Assembly: GCF_004345705.1 (NCBI RefSeq) | Contig: NZ_SLWV01000015.1 | Span: 1-64,000, forward strand | From: Marinisporobacter balticus | GTDB lineage: Bacteria; Bacillota; Clostridia; Peptostreptococcales; Thermotaleaceae | Direction of reading: 5' to 3' | Length of the DNA stretch: 64,000 nucleotides | Part shown: piece by piece, positions 1-8,953 of the stretch | Layout of the letters: the number at the start of each line of letters is the position of its first letter | How positions within the stretch are numbered: the stretch's first letter is position 1 | Notes under the pieces: model-generated | Databases searched by the model: none | What the model was told of the DNA's origin: nothing | What the model saw: only the letters and a program-made list of their open reading frames with translations | Made by a program: the position numbers and the translations under genes

Positions 1-165
<165 letters not shown>

Positions 166-441
166 AAAATTTTCTCCGAAATTTTTATGTCGCCAACGAA
201 ATTATTCACTAGCGTTCATAATTTCCGTTGCTCAAAATAAAAAGTTCATTGCTCATTATTGCTTTAAGTTCTTAGAACTTATTGTACTTGACTTAAGTCA
301 AGTGCTGGCTTAAATTCTTACACTGTGTAGTTTTCAAAGATCAAAACTTAGATGTTACAGAAATTTTTAATTTTGCTGTAATTCTTTGCTTAGCATTTAC
401 TAAATTTCATTTTTAGTTCACCGCCGTTTGGCGACTAGATC
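166..441 (-). promoter_or_regulatory. rRNA operon leader with boxA-like element and palindromes
   Basis: This is transcribed spacer between the proximal rRNA promoter and mature 16S. A boxA-like antitermination/processing sequence, TGATCTTTGAAAACT on the minus strand, lies at 329-343; such elements are usual in Firmicutes rRNA leaders. Two perfect palindromes follow: ACTTGACTTAAGTCAAGT at 286-303 and AAGTTCTTAGAACTT at 266-280. These could pair with the 16S 3' flank as a processing stem or fold locally, but the 3' flank is outside the window. Confidence 0.6.
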
Positions 442-470
442 ATCTTATCATTTTTTGTCGAATCTGTCAA
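442..470 (-). promoter_or_regulatory. rRNA promoter P2 (proximal)
   Basis: On the minus strand a perfect -35 TTGACA (465-470) and a -10 TAAGAT (442-447) are separated by exactly 17 bp. The site lies about 280 bp upstream of mature 16S in the correct orientation. This is a strong vegetative sigma-A promoter. Confidence 0.85.
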
Positions 471-592
471 CTACTTTTTTTACCATATGTTACAGAAACT
501 TTTCTAAAATTCCATCGTAACCCCTCAGCAACTTTTATCAGATCTTTACCTTGTCGATTTTTTAAGTTCTGCAATTGACGACGGCAATATAT

Positions 593-621
593 ATTATAGC
601 ATATTTATCATCTTAAGTCCA
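593..621 (-). promoter_or_regulatory. rRNA promoter P1 (distal)
   Basis: On the minus strand -35 TGGACT (616-621) and -10 TATAAT (593-598) are separated by 17 bp, with a TGC extension before the -10. Together with the proximal promoter it forms the tandem arrangement common for rRNA operons. The surrounding stretch, 471-854, shows no coding sequence. Confidence 0.65.
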
Positions 622-854
622 TTAAAAATTTATTCTTGTTTTAAATTTTCTCATCTTCGAAAGGGACAATCATTACTATATCATAAACATACATAGTAGT
701 CAATATATTTTCAGTAAATCATTATATAATTCTTATAATATTATGTTTATGCCACAAAAGCATATTTTAAAATATCTTACTTAAATACATATTATCCATA
801 AATATAGGCAAAGTTTATTCACTATTTCTTTAATTTAACCCACAGATATATGAT

Positions 855-892
855 AACAAAAGCCCACTTACCATAAGACGTGAGCTTTTGTT
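855..892 (-). terminator. Hairpin between ptb/iorA remnant and the rRNA operon
   Basis: AACAAAAGC (855-863) pairs with GCTTTTGTT (884-892), extended by a 3-bp inner stem after one mismatch. The run of T is within the stem, so the hairpin can act in either direction. It is the likely end of the ptb transcription unit. Confidence 0.5.
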
Positions 893-991
893 CTATACTA
901 GGTGTTCCTGGGTAAGCTGAAACAAATGTTATACGCCACTCATGCATTCCGCAAACAATATCTTCATTGGTCCATTAAAAACTTCTTTCAT
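893..991 (-). pseudogene. Remnant of indolepyruvate ferredoxin oxidoreductase alpha subunit (iorA) 5' end
   Basis: On the minus strand GAAGG (999-1003) precedes an ATG at 991 that opens as MKEVFNGP. After one frame change the next frame reads NEDIVCG, then eight residues, then the string VSAYPGTPS. IorA proteins begin with M-K-x-x-x-x-GNEAIARG, then about ten residues, then SAYPGTPSTEI, so order and spacing fit. The original frame stops after about 20 codons, and homology ends at the hairpin at 892. The fragment is therefore frameshifted and truncated. It starts 32 bp after ptb, suggesting a former 2-oxoacid fermentation operon. The assignment rests on a short motif and is moderately sure. 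Confidence 0.5.
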
Positions 992-1022
992 TTTTATACC
1001 TTCAATTATTTAAAATAATATT

Positions 1023-1931
1023 TTATTGATTCGCCGCAATCACACTTCCCAAAGCAATTGAGTTAAGTTTTGCTTCATGGCTATCCGCTCTTGAAACCAA
1101 AACTACAGGCGCCTTAGCACCCATAACAATTCCTGCTGATGCTGCACCTCCAAAATAAGTTAAAGCTTTTCCAATTCCATTTCCCATTTCAATAAAAGGC
1201 ACAAGTAAAACATCTGCATTTCCTGAAACTTCACTCTCAAAATTCTTGATTTTTGCTGCTTCCATTGATATAGCTAAATCAAAGGATATAGGTCCCTCTA
1301 CAATAACATCTTCTCCAAATTCACCTTTTTGACTCATTTGTTTTAATTTATCGCCATCAACCGTTGCTTGCATTTTAGCGCTTACTTTTTCTTTTGCTGC
1401 TAGAGCTGCAATCTTAACATTTTCTATACCCATTGCTTTCACTACTTTTACAGCATTTTTTGTGATTTTTACTTTTTCTTCTAAGTTCGGTGTAATGTTC
1501 ATACCTCCGTCCGTTAAGAATAATAACTTGTGATAATTAGAAGCTTCGTAGACCATCACATGACTTAATTGACTATCTGTTCTAAGACCAATTTCTTTGT
1601 CTAATACGGCCTTTAGTAAAATAGCCGTATCTAATAAACCCTTCATTACAAAATCCGCTTGTCCTGAGCTTACCAAACCCACTGCTGCCTTTGCAGCTTC
1701 ATCTAATCCTTTTTTGTTAATGATCGCATAGTCATCAATTTTCAAATTATGTTCTTTTGCTATTTTTTCAATCTCATCTTTGTCCCCAACCAATATGGGG
1801 TCCACAATTCCTAACTCAGATGCATTACAAACAGCAATCAAAACTTCTTCATCTTGTGCTGCTGCTACTGCTAATCTCATTTTTTTCTGTTCTTTGGCAA
1901 TTTTGATTAATTCTTGAAAATTTTTAATCAT
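1023..1931 (-). CDS. ptb: Phosphate butyryltransferase
   Basis: A 302-residue protein of the phosphate acetyl/butyryltransferase family, the usual length for Ptb. Members exchange CoA for phosphate on butyryl-CoA (or a branched acyl-CoA), giving the acyl phosphate from which a butyrate kinase makes ATP. Typical family segments are visible, including DFVMKGLLDTAILLKAV (about 93-109), LTDGGMNITPNLEEK (about 139-153) and the C-terminal ALTYFGGAASAGIVMGAKAPVVL. GGAGTGATG sits just before the ATG. No butyrate kinase gene is next to it; the next leftward sequence is a broken iorA start. Whether the substrate is butyryl-CoA or another short acyl-CoA cannot be told from sequence. Confidence 0.92.
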   Translation of the reverse strand: MIKNFQELIKIAKEQKKMRLAVAAAQDEEVLIAVCNASELGIVDPILVGDKDEIEKIAKEHNLKIDDYAIINKKGLDEAAKAAVGLVSSGQADFVMKGLLDTAILLKAVLDKEIGLRTDSQLSHVMVYEASNYHKLLFLTDGGMNITPNLEEKVKITKNAVKVVKAMGIENVKIAALAAKEKVSAKMQATVDGDKLKQMSQKGEFGEDVIVEGPISFDLAISMEAAKIKNFESEVSGNADVLLVPFIEMGNGIGKALTYFGGAASAGIVMGAKAPVVLVSRADSHEAKLNSIALGSVIAANQ

Positions 1932-2146
1932 GTCATCACTCCATATATTTTTATTATATATTAAATTCTTTTAATAAAGTCTAAACAAAATTTTTAAATT
2001 CTCTATTTCATTTCACTTATTATACTATCCTACCATTTACTATACTATAATTCACTGAATTTTTCCAGTACTTTGACAGATGCTTTTTCCTATTTTCATT
2101 CAATTTTATTCTATTCTTTCTGAAATTTATGCATGTCTATGTACGT

Positions 2147-2180
2147 AAAAATAACACCAATAATCATTGATGTTATTTTT
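2147..2180 (-). terminator. Terminator overlapping the TPR gene stop codon
   Basis: AAAAATAACA (2147-2156) pairs with TGTTATTTTT (2171-2180), extended inward by three further base pairs after one mismatch. On the minus strand the stem ends in a T run. It contains the stop codon of the upstream TPR gene. Confidence 0.7.
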
Positions 2181-3303
2181 TACATTCCATTAAATTCAAT
2201 TTCTTAAGACATTGATTCGTAATTTCATCTTCTGCATTTATTTTTATAGATTTCTCCAAAACTTCTCTCGCTAAATCAAATTTCCCACTTTCCATATAGG
2301 TCATTCCTAAATTAGATAATATTTCAGCATCGTTTTCTTGAAATTGAAGACCTTTTACAAAATATTTTTCTGCATTTTTAAAATCATGCATCCCAGCATA
2401 ACATAAACCTAATTCATTAAGTGTATCCACTTGTGTTGGTTTTATTGTTAGTATTTTCTTTAAATAGTTTATAGCTTCTTGTACATTTCCTGATTGTCTA
2501 TACCCTAGCCCAATAAAAAATAATAGATTCCACCAATTAGAATATTTTTCAAGAAGTGGCACAAGTTTTTCAATCCCTAAGTTAGGTTGATTGTTCAAAA
2601 TAAAAGTATAGCCTTCTTCATATTGTATCTGATCGGTTAGTTCTTCTATCTGATACAATATTTCGCCATTCTTTTCTTCATCTATCCCTAAACTTAAACA
2701 TTTTTCCCATGTTAACTGTGCTTTTTTGAATAACTTTTGATTGGCATAATGAAACCCTAAATGGTAATAAGCCAAAGAAAAACTAGAATATTTTTCAGTG
2801 ATAATCTCTAAGGCTTCAACAGCTTCTCTTTTAAAATCTTTTTTCTTCTCTTCTTCTTCTGATTTAAACCCAATATCTTGGCAAATCCTAGCATAATTAT
2901 ATAATCCATTAATATTATCTTCCTCTAATGTTATTAGGGCTTTAAAATAAATAAGTGCATCAACTAGTTCTCCCTCTTCTGCGAATTTTAGTCCTTCGTA
3001 ACTAATATAGTCTACTATTTTAGCATCGAATGCGTATAAAAATGTTTTATATTCTTTTATGTATTTAAATTCACTATCCAATCCAATTAACCTAAGCATT
3101 CCTCTTGCCATGCTTGCTAAGGAAATATTATTCGCATCCTTTCCCTCTTTTATAGGCTTGGCCAATTCATTTATATGTATAGGGATAGGTACACTTTTTA
3201 ATATTGCAAACTTAGAATCTATCATATACGCATCCTTTTTTAATTCGATAAACATAATTCTTTCTAATCTATCTGCTATATGTTTTTCTATTATTTTGAA
3301 CAT
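2173..3303 (-). CDS. TPR repeat protein of unknown function
   Basis: A 376-residue soluble protein. The C-terminal half is a row of tetratricopeptide repeats, for example GLGYRQSGNVQEAINYLKK, GLCYAGMHDFKNAEKYFVK and GMTYMESGKFDLAREVLEK (about residues 265-365). The N-terminal half also has helical repeat character but no recognised domain. The start is the ATG at 3303, with AGGAGG six bases upstream. An in-frame ATG nine codons earlier is rejected because the ribosome-binding site would lie inside the coding sequence. TPR arrays mediate protein contacts; no partner is suggested by the neighbours. Confidence 0.75.
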   Translation of the reverse strand: MFKIIEKHIADRLERIMFIELKKDAYMIDSKFAILKSVPIPIHINELAKPIKEGKDANNISLASMARGMLRLIGLDSEFKYIKEYKTFLYAFDAKIVDYISYEGLKFAEEGELVDALIYFKALITLEEDNINGLYNYARICQDIGFKSEEEEKKKDFKREAVEALEIITEKYSSFSLAYYHLGFHYANQKLFKKAQLTWEKCLSLGIDEEKNGEILYQIEELTDQIQYEEGYTFILNNQPNLGIEKLVPLLEKYSNWWNLLFFIGLGYRQSGNVQEAINYLKKILTIKPTQVDTLNELGLCYAGMHDFKNAEKYFVKGLQFQENDAEILSNLGMTYMESGKFDLAREVLEKSIKINAEDEITNQCLKKLNLMECKK

Positions 3304-3386
3304 AACATACCTCCTCTCTTCCTTATTCATTGATTATATCCCATACTACAAGGATAATTCAACAGGAAAATCTATTTGTTTTCGTC

Positions 3387-4604
3387 CTATTCTACATCTT
3401 TTTTCATCCCATAAAATTCAAGCATCTCTTTTGATTGCACATATACTCCAAATAAAACAACAATACTTATAATCACACAGAGTAATACTATAATTTTAAA
3501 AGGCTTTTGATTAAAATTATTAAAATAGATGGGTCCAAATGAAATGCCTAAAAACCGAAAGCTATTATAAATCGCTGTAATCACACCTCTTTTTTTAGCC
3601 GGTGCACAACTTGTGATAAATGTATTCAATGTAGTTAATATAGCACCCACACTAATCCCAATCATCTCAAGAATTATAAATTTATGGCTATATTTAGAAA
3701 CGTAAGGAATGAACCCAATCGCTATGGCGCAAACAATCAATCCGAGAATTGCAATTAGTTTATACATATTCTCTTTTTTTTGTAAGATTCCACCAAACCA
3801 ATAAGACACAATAGACATGCTTATCAGTGGCAATGCTACAATAAACCCTCTTGTCAATAGGCCTTTATTCTTTTCTTGCCCAATAATATCTGATAAATTT
3901 GCAAGAATACCATATAAAATAAATAAAGAAACAAACCCCACAATCAAGCACATAAGGATCGATACACTTTTATCTTTTATCAAACTGATTATTTCTTGAA
4001 AATACTTTTTTAAAGGCTTCCGCTCTGCAATACTTTTAGGTTCATGAATAAAATACCCTATGGAAATAGCAATAGGTATCGTTAAAATGGAATAAGAAAA
4101 GAAAATCATATACCAAGCAATCAAAGCAATGATCGATCCTAAAATTGGACTAAGCACTTTTCCGATCCCATTAGATGCTTCAATCATTCCTAAAGCTTTA
4201 CTTCTTTCCCCTTGAGAAAATAGATCACTAACAAATGCCATCGCAATAGGAGAAGTCCCTGCTGCTCCAAAACCTTGTATCACTCTTCCTAATAAAATAT
4301 ATTTATAAGGTTCATGAAATAAAACACTAGAAGACCCTGACACCACCCCACCTAATCCATATATCATCAAAGAAGGAACAAGTATCTTTTTTCTACCGAT
4401 TCGATCTGACAGAAATCCTAGAAATGGAATAATCATAGCCGCTGGTAACGAAAAATATGTAATCATCAAACTTACTTCATATTGACTAATTTGAAGTTCT
4501 CTCTTTATATCTGTGAATACAGGAATCAACATAGAATTTCCTAAAACCATTATAAACGGAACAAAAGATAGTGCAATCATTTTAAGTGTTGTATCTTTTT
4601 TCAT
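3387..4604 (-). CDS. MFS transporter, 12-TM drug-efflux type
   Basis: A 405-residue membrane protein with about 12 hydrophobic segments in two halves. The loop between segments 2 and 3 carries the Major Facilitator motif A, GFLSDRIGRKK (about 63-73). Segment 4 has RVIQGFGAAG (about 108-117), typical of the drug:H+ antiporter DHA1 group. It probably exports a small molecule with proton influx, but the substrate is not predictable. AGGTG precedes the ATG. The 121 bp to the next upstream gene hold two short palindromes, TTTTCATGAAAA at 4666-4677 and ATACGCTTCGTAT at 4682-4694, possible operators. No regulator gene is adjacent. Confidence 0.85.
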   Translation of the reverse strand: MKKDTTLKMIALSFVPFIMVLGNSMLIPVFTDIKRELQISQYEVSLMITYFSLPAAMIIPFLGFLSDRIGRKKILVPSLMIYGLGGVVSGSSSVLFHEPYKYILLGRVIQGFGAAGTSPIAMAFVSDLFSQGERSKALGMIEASNGIGKVLSPILGSIIALIAWYMIFFSYSILTIPIAISIGYFIHEPKSIAERKPLKKYFQEIISLIKDKSVSILMCLIVGFVSLFILYGILANLSDIIGQEKNKGLLTRGFIVALPLISMSIVSYWFGGILQKKENMYKLIAILGLIVCAIAIGFIPYVSKYSHKFIILEMIGISVGAILTTLNTFITSCAPAKKRGVITAIYNSFRFLGISFGPIYFNNFNQKPFKIIVLLCVIISIVVLFGVYVQSKEMLEFYGMKKDVE

Positions 4605-4725
4605 TCAATCACCTAATTTCTTTTTTGATAGCATTATCTTTTCCATATTTCTTTTTTCATAATCATTTTCATGAAAAATCCATACGCTTCGTATTCATTT
4701 GCGGTTGGTAATGATGACCCTTACC

Positions 4726-5475
4726 TTACTTATATACATTTCTCATAAACATTCTTTTTCTTCTTGTTGTCATACTTAAAATATCAAATAATAAACCCCT
4801 ATAGATCATGGTATAAGACAATAAAAGTTGCCCTGCAAAATACATGATAAAACTTCCTGATGATAAAGAAAAACCTATTCCTCCCATAAGCATGTTGAAT
4901 ATAATAGTTCTTCCCATAATCGAATAAAATAGTAATCCTAAAATAATATTTGGTACAAACCAATCGATCCAATTTTCCTTAATAAATGAAAAAGCATAGC
5001 TAAAGCTTTCTCCTAATGCATACTCTTTTTGATAAATCATCTCTGGCAAAGGATTTAGTAGTATAAAACCTACCCCTTGTACCAACATCCACAAGGACAC
5101 AAAACCTATTTTGATATTTAATATAGGACTTAAGAGCAAGCTTACAGCATAATTTACGAGCCATATCACCACCACGATCCCATATATTTTTCGTATATAT
5201 ACGGTAAACCCTTTTTTGAAATCATCCAATGTAATTTTCCCATATCGAATAATATTTTCTACTAAATACAAATAGTTAGAGAATAAAGCACTTACTACTA
5301 AAGTTACAACGATTCCTGCTAAAATCCAAAATACAAAAACAATCCGAAACAATAAAATTGAAATGATTGAATAGACCAAGCCTGTAAAAATAATCTGCCA
5401 ATTTTTCAGTGCCAAATAAAATGCCTTTGGAACGATACTTTTATTCGTCTGAATAATATCCTTTAAAAAATTCAT
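4726..5475 (-). CDS. Multi-pass membrane protein of unknown function
   Basis: A 249-residue protein with about six hydrophobic segments (near 30-48, 50-70, 95-115, 125-145, 170-190 and 205-230) and a lysine/arginine-rich C-terminus. No domain is recognised with confidence. It begins with a strong GGAGGGGAGTGT-ATG site. It lies 11 bp downstream of a B12-dependent radical SAM gene in the same direction, so the two are probably co-transcribed. The lack of charged catalytic motifs suggests a structural or transport accessory role, but this is a guess. Confidence 0.6.
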   Translation of the reverse strand: MNFLKDIIQTNKSIVPKAFYLALKNWQIIFTGLVYSIISILLFRIVFVFWILAGIVVTLVVSALFSNYLYLVENIIRYGKITLDDFKKGFTVYIRKIYGIVVVIWLVNYAVSLLLSPILNIKIGFVSLWMLVQGVGFILLNPLPEMIYQKEYALGESFSYAFSFIKENWIDWFVPNIILGLLFYSIMGRTIIFNMLMGGIGFSLSSGSFIMYFAGQLLLSYTMIYRGLLFDILSMTTRRKRMFMRNVYK

Positions 5476-5486
5476 ACACTCCCCTC

Positions 5487-7244
5487 CTAAATAGAAACTT
5501 TATGGTATTTCGCATTGACAAAAACTTTATAATCTAAATTATAGTCAAATAAAACTGTATTGCTTCTTTTTATGGCTGCTTTTGCATTTGGGTCACTTAT
5601 AAGCGCCACAATATCATATTGAAAGTTTTCAAAATGAATTTCTTTTATCATTTGTTTCGCTAAAATCCCTTTATATTTAGGTAAATATTTTTCTATATTT
5701 TCTTCTTCATGTAAAAAGTTATGTATTCTTTGATTAAAATCCTCCATATGGACATGTGAAAAGTATTTTGGCACCGTACCCTTCCCTTGCATTAGATAAT
5801 CAAATTTGAGTATTTCACAAAAAACCTCTTTGTTTTTCCATTGATTGCTATCATAAAATTTTAATAATATTTCATACATTTTTGCTTTTCCATGGGAAAC
5901 ATGGTGATATCCCTTTTTTTCCCAAAAATCTGCTAATGCATGATAGAAGTCTGAAGGATTCTCATAAAAATTATGTATAATATAATGAATCGAGTGCTCA
6001 AATCCATGAGAATTAAAAAAGATTTCTACCATTTCTTCTATCATTTTCAACTTTAAAATATCTTTATATCTTATATACTTATTTTCCAACACTTCATAAG
6101 GTGCTTCTTCTTTAAAAATATACCCATATATATCTTTATCTTTTCTAATCGCCGAACCTTTCAATAGCTTTAAAAATCCTAATTGTAATTTTTCAGGATT
6201 TAGATCATATACTTCATCAAAAGATTTTTTAAATCGCTCAAAATTTTCATAAGGTAATCCTGCAATCAGATCTAAATGTAGATGAATATTTTTGAAGTTA
6301 GATATTTTTCTTACTACGCTACTTAAAATACTAAAATCAACCTTTCTATCAATACTTTTCATGGTTTTGTCATAGGTTGTTTGAACACCCACTTCAAATT
6401 GAAACAATCCCTCTCGCACCTTAGAAAGAAAATCTAATGTTTCATCATCTAATAAATCTGCTGTAATTTCAAAATGAAAGTTTGTATAATTATTATCATT
6501 TTCAACAATATATTTCATGATTTCAAGGCTATGGCTCTTTTTTACATTAAAAGTTCTATCTACAAACTTTACTTGCTTCACTTTATTCTCTAAGAATATC
6601 CCTAAATCCTGTTTTACCCCATCTAATGGAAAAAACCTTACCCCTCTAATGGTTGATGATAAGCAATATCTACAATTATGAGGACATCCTCTGGTGGTTT
6701 CATAATAAATAATTTTATTTTCATATCCCTCTAATCCATCCATATAAGGTGAAGGAATCGTTCCTAAGTTTTTTATCAATTCTCGTTCAGAATTTCTTAA
6801 AATATCTTTTCCTTTTCTATGGGTAATTCCCTTTATGTCATTAAGTATACCTTTTTTATTGACTAAAAAGTGCAATAGTTCTTTAAATGTTTCTTCTCCC
6901 TCACCAGAAATAATATAATCAATATCATTTTCTAACACCATTAAATCTACCGGATCAAAACTCACCTCAGGTCCTCCAAGTATAATCGTTAGCTTTGGGT
7001 TTACTTTTTTTAGATTTCTCACAATTTCTAGGGTATTTGATCTATTCCATATATAGCACGAGAAACATACAATATCAAATCCACCTTTATAAATTTCTGA
7101 TAAAACATAGTCTGTATGGTGATTAATCGTATATTCTTGTATATTCAAACAATCAAATTCATCCTTACAATAGCTATATAAATAGCGCAAAGATAAAGCA
7201 GTATGAATATATTTTGAGTTTAAAGTAGTTAATAAAATTTTCAT
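5487..7244 (-). CDS. B12-binding radical SAM protein (DUF4080 type)
   Basis: A 585-residue enzyme. The N-terminal third (about 1-140) is a cobalamin-binding fold with IILGGPEVSFDP. The radical SAM core follows, with the iron-sulfur motif CPHNCRYC in TTRGCPHNCRYCLSS (about 180-194). The last 200 residues match the DUF4080 tail found in clostridial proteins of this architecture. The enzyme should cleave S-adenosylmethionine reductively and use cobalamin, typically for methylation or rearrangement; the substrate is unknown. The start is the ATG at 7244, with GAAGGG nine bases upstream; an in-frame ATG seven codons earlier lacks a site. An extended -10 promoter lies at 7308-7316. Confidence 0.85.
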   Translation of the reverse strand: MKILLTTLNSKYIHTALSLRYLYSYCKDEFDCLNIQEYTINHHTDYVLSEIYKGGFDIVCFSCYIWNRSNTLEIVRNLKKVNPKLTIILGGPEVSFDPVDLMVLENDIDYIISGEGEETFKELLHFLVNKKGILNDIKGITHRKGKDILRNSERELIKNLGTIPSPYMDGLEGYENKIIYYETTRGCPHNCRYCLSSTIRGVRFFPLDGVKQDLGIFLENKVKQVKFVDRTFNVKKSHSLEIMKYIVENDNNYTNFHFEITADLLDDETLDFLSKVREGLFQFEVGVQTTYDKTMKSIDRKVDFSILSSVVRKISNFKNIHLHLDLIAGLPYENFERFKKSFDEVYDLNPEKLQLGFLKLLKGSAIRKDKDIYGYIFKEEAPYEVLENKYIRYKDILKLKMIEEMVEIFFNSHGFEHSIHYIIHNFYENPSDFYHALADFWEKKGYHHVSHGKAKMYEILLKFYDSNQWKNKEVFCEILKFDYLMQGKGTVPKYFSHVHMEDFNQRIHNFLHEEENIEKYLPKYKGILAKQMIKEIHFENFQYDIVALISDPNAKAAIKRSNTVLFDYNLDYKVFVNAKYHKVSI

Positions 7245-7307
7245 CTTTTTATTCCCTTCTGTCATAATTCTTTCTTTTGTAAATCTTTCTCATTATTACC
7301 CAATACA

Positions 7308-7316
7308 TTATATCAC
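7308..7316 (-). promoter_or_regulatory. Extended -10 promoter upstream of the B12 radical SAM gene
   Basis: On the minus strand TGA-TATAAT lies at 7308-7316, about 65 bp upstream of the start codon. No convincing -35 hexamer is seen. This is the only promoter-like signal noted in this gap. Confidence 0.4.
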
Positions 7317-7409
7317 ATTCATTCTCTTATAAATATAAAAGTCCATCTTCAGATATTACGCGTATTATTAACAAAATCTATTGTGCAGTTTTATTCATAT
7401 TTTTGACCT

Positions 7410-7910
7410 CTATATTCTAAATCCTTTTATATGAATAAATCTTAATTTTTTAAAATCATAATTTGATAGAGGATAATAAATTCTATCGATCGTATGGGCT
7501 GCTATCAAAATTTTGTCTAGCGTTTTTATTCCAGCTTTTATATCTATGACTATAGGTGTATGATCATATTTATGATCTTGCTCAAAATTAATTTGCACTA
7601 CATCCCCAATCTCTATATCATATAAATCCGTTTCTTCTCCAACAGGTCCGACAGATGTATTGTTTGTAATAAATTCATAAAAATATTCTACACTCGTCCA
7701 AGCAGCTGCACGATCATTCAAATGATTATAATACCACCCATATTTTCCGTAATTCATTGGACATCCTCCAGCATGAACAACTTGTGATGCAAAATTTGTA
7801 CAGTCTCCTCCCATTTTCTCAAAATCAGTATACCTTTTATTTCGATCTAACGCCCATTTTACTGCATATTGTACAGCTTCTTGCCTATTATATTCATAAA
7901 TCTTACGCAT
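7410..7910 (-). CDS. Putative amidase-domain protein (Amidase_6 type)
   Basis: A 166-residue protein matching the putative amidase domain of Firmicutes. It has Y-N-R-x-x-A-V-x-Y-A near the N-terminus, then GGDCTNFASQVVHAGG (about 36-51) with the likely nucleophilic cysteine, and YDHTPIVIDI near 123-132 with the likely catalytic histidine. This is the NlpC/CHAP-like cysteine hydrolase pattern, so it probably acts on peptide or amide bonds in cell-wall material. No signal peptide is visible, so it may act in the cytosol or mother cell. The ATG at 7910 is preceded by AGGGGGGGAT, which an upstream in-frame ATG would overlap. Confidence 0.75.
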   Translation of the reverse strand: MRKIYEYNRQEAVQYAVKWALDRNKRYTDFEKMGGDCTNFASQVVHAGGCPMNYGKYGWYYNHLNDRAAAWTSVEYFYEFITNNTSVGPVGEETDLYDIEIGDVVQINFEQDHKYDHTPIVIDIKAGIKTLDKILIAAHTIDRIYYPLSNYDFKKLRFIHIKGFRI

Positions 7911-8053
7911 TATAAATCCCCCCCTCATCATACTTTATGCTAAATCATCATGAAAATTAACGTACATATGCTCCAGGTTTTAGTCGAATCATAGAAATAA
8001 TTCCCAATTACTTTATCCTTTTTTCAATTTCAAGGTTATTTAAACTATTTGTA

Positions 8054-8062
8054 TGGTATAAT
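8054..8062 (+). promoter_or_regulatory. Extended -10 promoter
   Basis: TGG-TATAAT lies 31 bp before the start codon of the rightward gene. No clear -35 is present, as is usual for extended -10 promoters. Confidence 0.5.
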
Positions 8063-8092
8063 ATAGTAAGTTCAATAAAGGAGGAGATGTTT

Positions 8093-8581
8093 ATGACAAT
8101 TTTCTCAGCTAGACGATTAAAGCATCAATTTTGCATAGAAGAATTAAGGAAAATCGGTGCAGAAGTTATGGAAATAGAAGGAATTATGTTTATTGTGAAA
8201 TATCACTGCAATAATTTAAACATTGAATATATTTACCATATAAGTCCAGATAACGCCTATCTTCTTGAGCGTATAAAACCTTATTCATTAGTGCTTAGTG
8301 AACATACTACTGAAGAAAGCGTGATCAATGCGATAAAAAACGATATTGACCAATTCAATAATGCAAGAAACAGCAAAAACTTTGATGATTTTGTAAGTAT
8401 AGATAAAGATCTTACTAAAATCGTAAGATATTTTGAAGATTTATATTTATATTATAATATTAACAACGAAGATATTAATTATCTCAAAAATGAGGTACAT
8501 AAAATGGCAAAATCTATTATTGAAATCCAAGATCGAAGTAAAAGAGTCTATCACAAAACAGAACCAAAGAGCTTTCGATAA
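8093..8581 (+). CDS. Hypothetical protein
   Basis: A 162-residue, mostly helical, charged cytosolic protein that I do not recognise. The first 90 residues look like a mixed alpha/beta unit (for example GIMFIVKYHCNNLNIEYIYHISPD). The last 60 are helical with coiled-coil character. The start is the ATG at 8093, eight bases after AGGAGG; an ATG six bases earlier is too close to the site. It has its own promoter and a terminator directly at its end, so it is a single-gene unit. Confidence 0.65.
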   Translation: MTIFSARRLKHQFCIEELRKIGAEVMEIEGIMFIVKYHCNNLNIEYIYHISPDNAYLLERIKPYSLVLSEHTTEESVINAIKNDIDQFNNARNSKNFDDFVSIDKDLTKIVRYFEDLYLYYNINNEDINYLKNEVHKMAKSIIEIQDRSKRVYHKTEPKSFR

Positions 8582-8610
8582 AAAGGAGTGTAACGCATCT
8601 CCTTTTTTTT
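8581..8610 (+). terminator. Rho-independent terminator
   Basis: AAAAGGAG (8581-8588) pairs with CTCCTTTT (8599-8606), followed by a run of T. It starts at the last base of the preceding gene. Confidence 0.85.
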
Positions 8611-8713
8611 ATGTCTTAAAATGTTATTAAAATTTATCATAATTTGAAGGTTTTATAAATTTTTTAGCGAATTAAATAGTAATCACTATAAGCTATTAAG
8701 AAAGGAGATTCCT

Positions 8714-8908
8714 ATGGAGAATTTTGACAGAATTTCAATCCAAGAGATTTCTAAAAGAGATATGTTAATGATCGTAAAAGCCCTTGAATATACAGGTGAA
8801 AAAACAAATATTGATTCTTTTCTTTCATTAAAAGATAGTATTTTAAAGCAATTATGTTCCTTAGCCGAAACAACAGAGGAAGAATTTTTATATTATCTAG
8901 AAAAATAA
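8714..8908 (+). CDS. Small hypothetical protein
   Basis: A 64-residue acidic, helical protein of unknown function. AAAGGAG lies six bases before the ATG, and a terminator follows 11 bp after the stop, so it is very likely translated. The repeated pattern of Glu, Lys and Leu suggests a small helical bundle. No homologous family is recognised. It follows the 162-residue hypothetical gene but is separated from it by a terminator. Confidence 0.6.
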   Translation: MENFDRISIQEISKRDMLMIVKALEYTGEKTNIDSFLSLKDSILKQLCSLAETTEEEFLYYLEK

Positions 8909-8919
8909 ATCTAATGAAA

Positions 8920-8950
8920 AACCACAGCATCTATAACAAATGCTGTGGTT
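8920..8950. terminator. Bidirectional terminator
   Basis: AACCACAGCA (8920-8929) pairs perfectly with TGCTGTGGTT (8941-8950). T-rich sequence follows on both strands. It separates the rightward small gene from the leftward radical SAM gene. Confidence 0.85.
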
Positions 8951-8953
8951 TCT

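Noticed and set aside
7911..7935. Sigma-K-like -10 (CATAAAGTA) before the amidase gene
   Set aside because: The -35 AC is missing at the right distance and the site is too near the ribosome-binding site.
8433..8630. Rightward 65-codon frame inside and after the 8093 gene
   Set aside because: Overlaps the supported gene in another frame and reads through its terminator.
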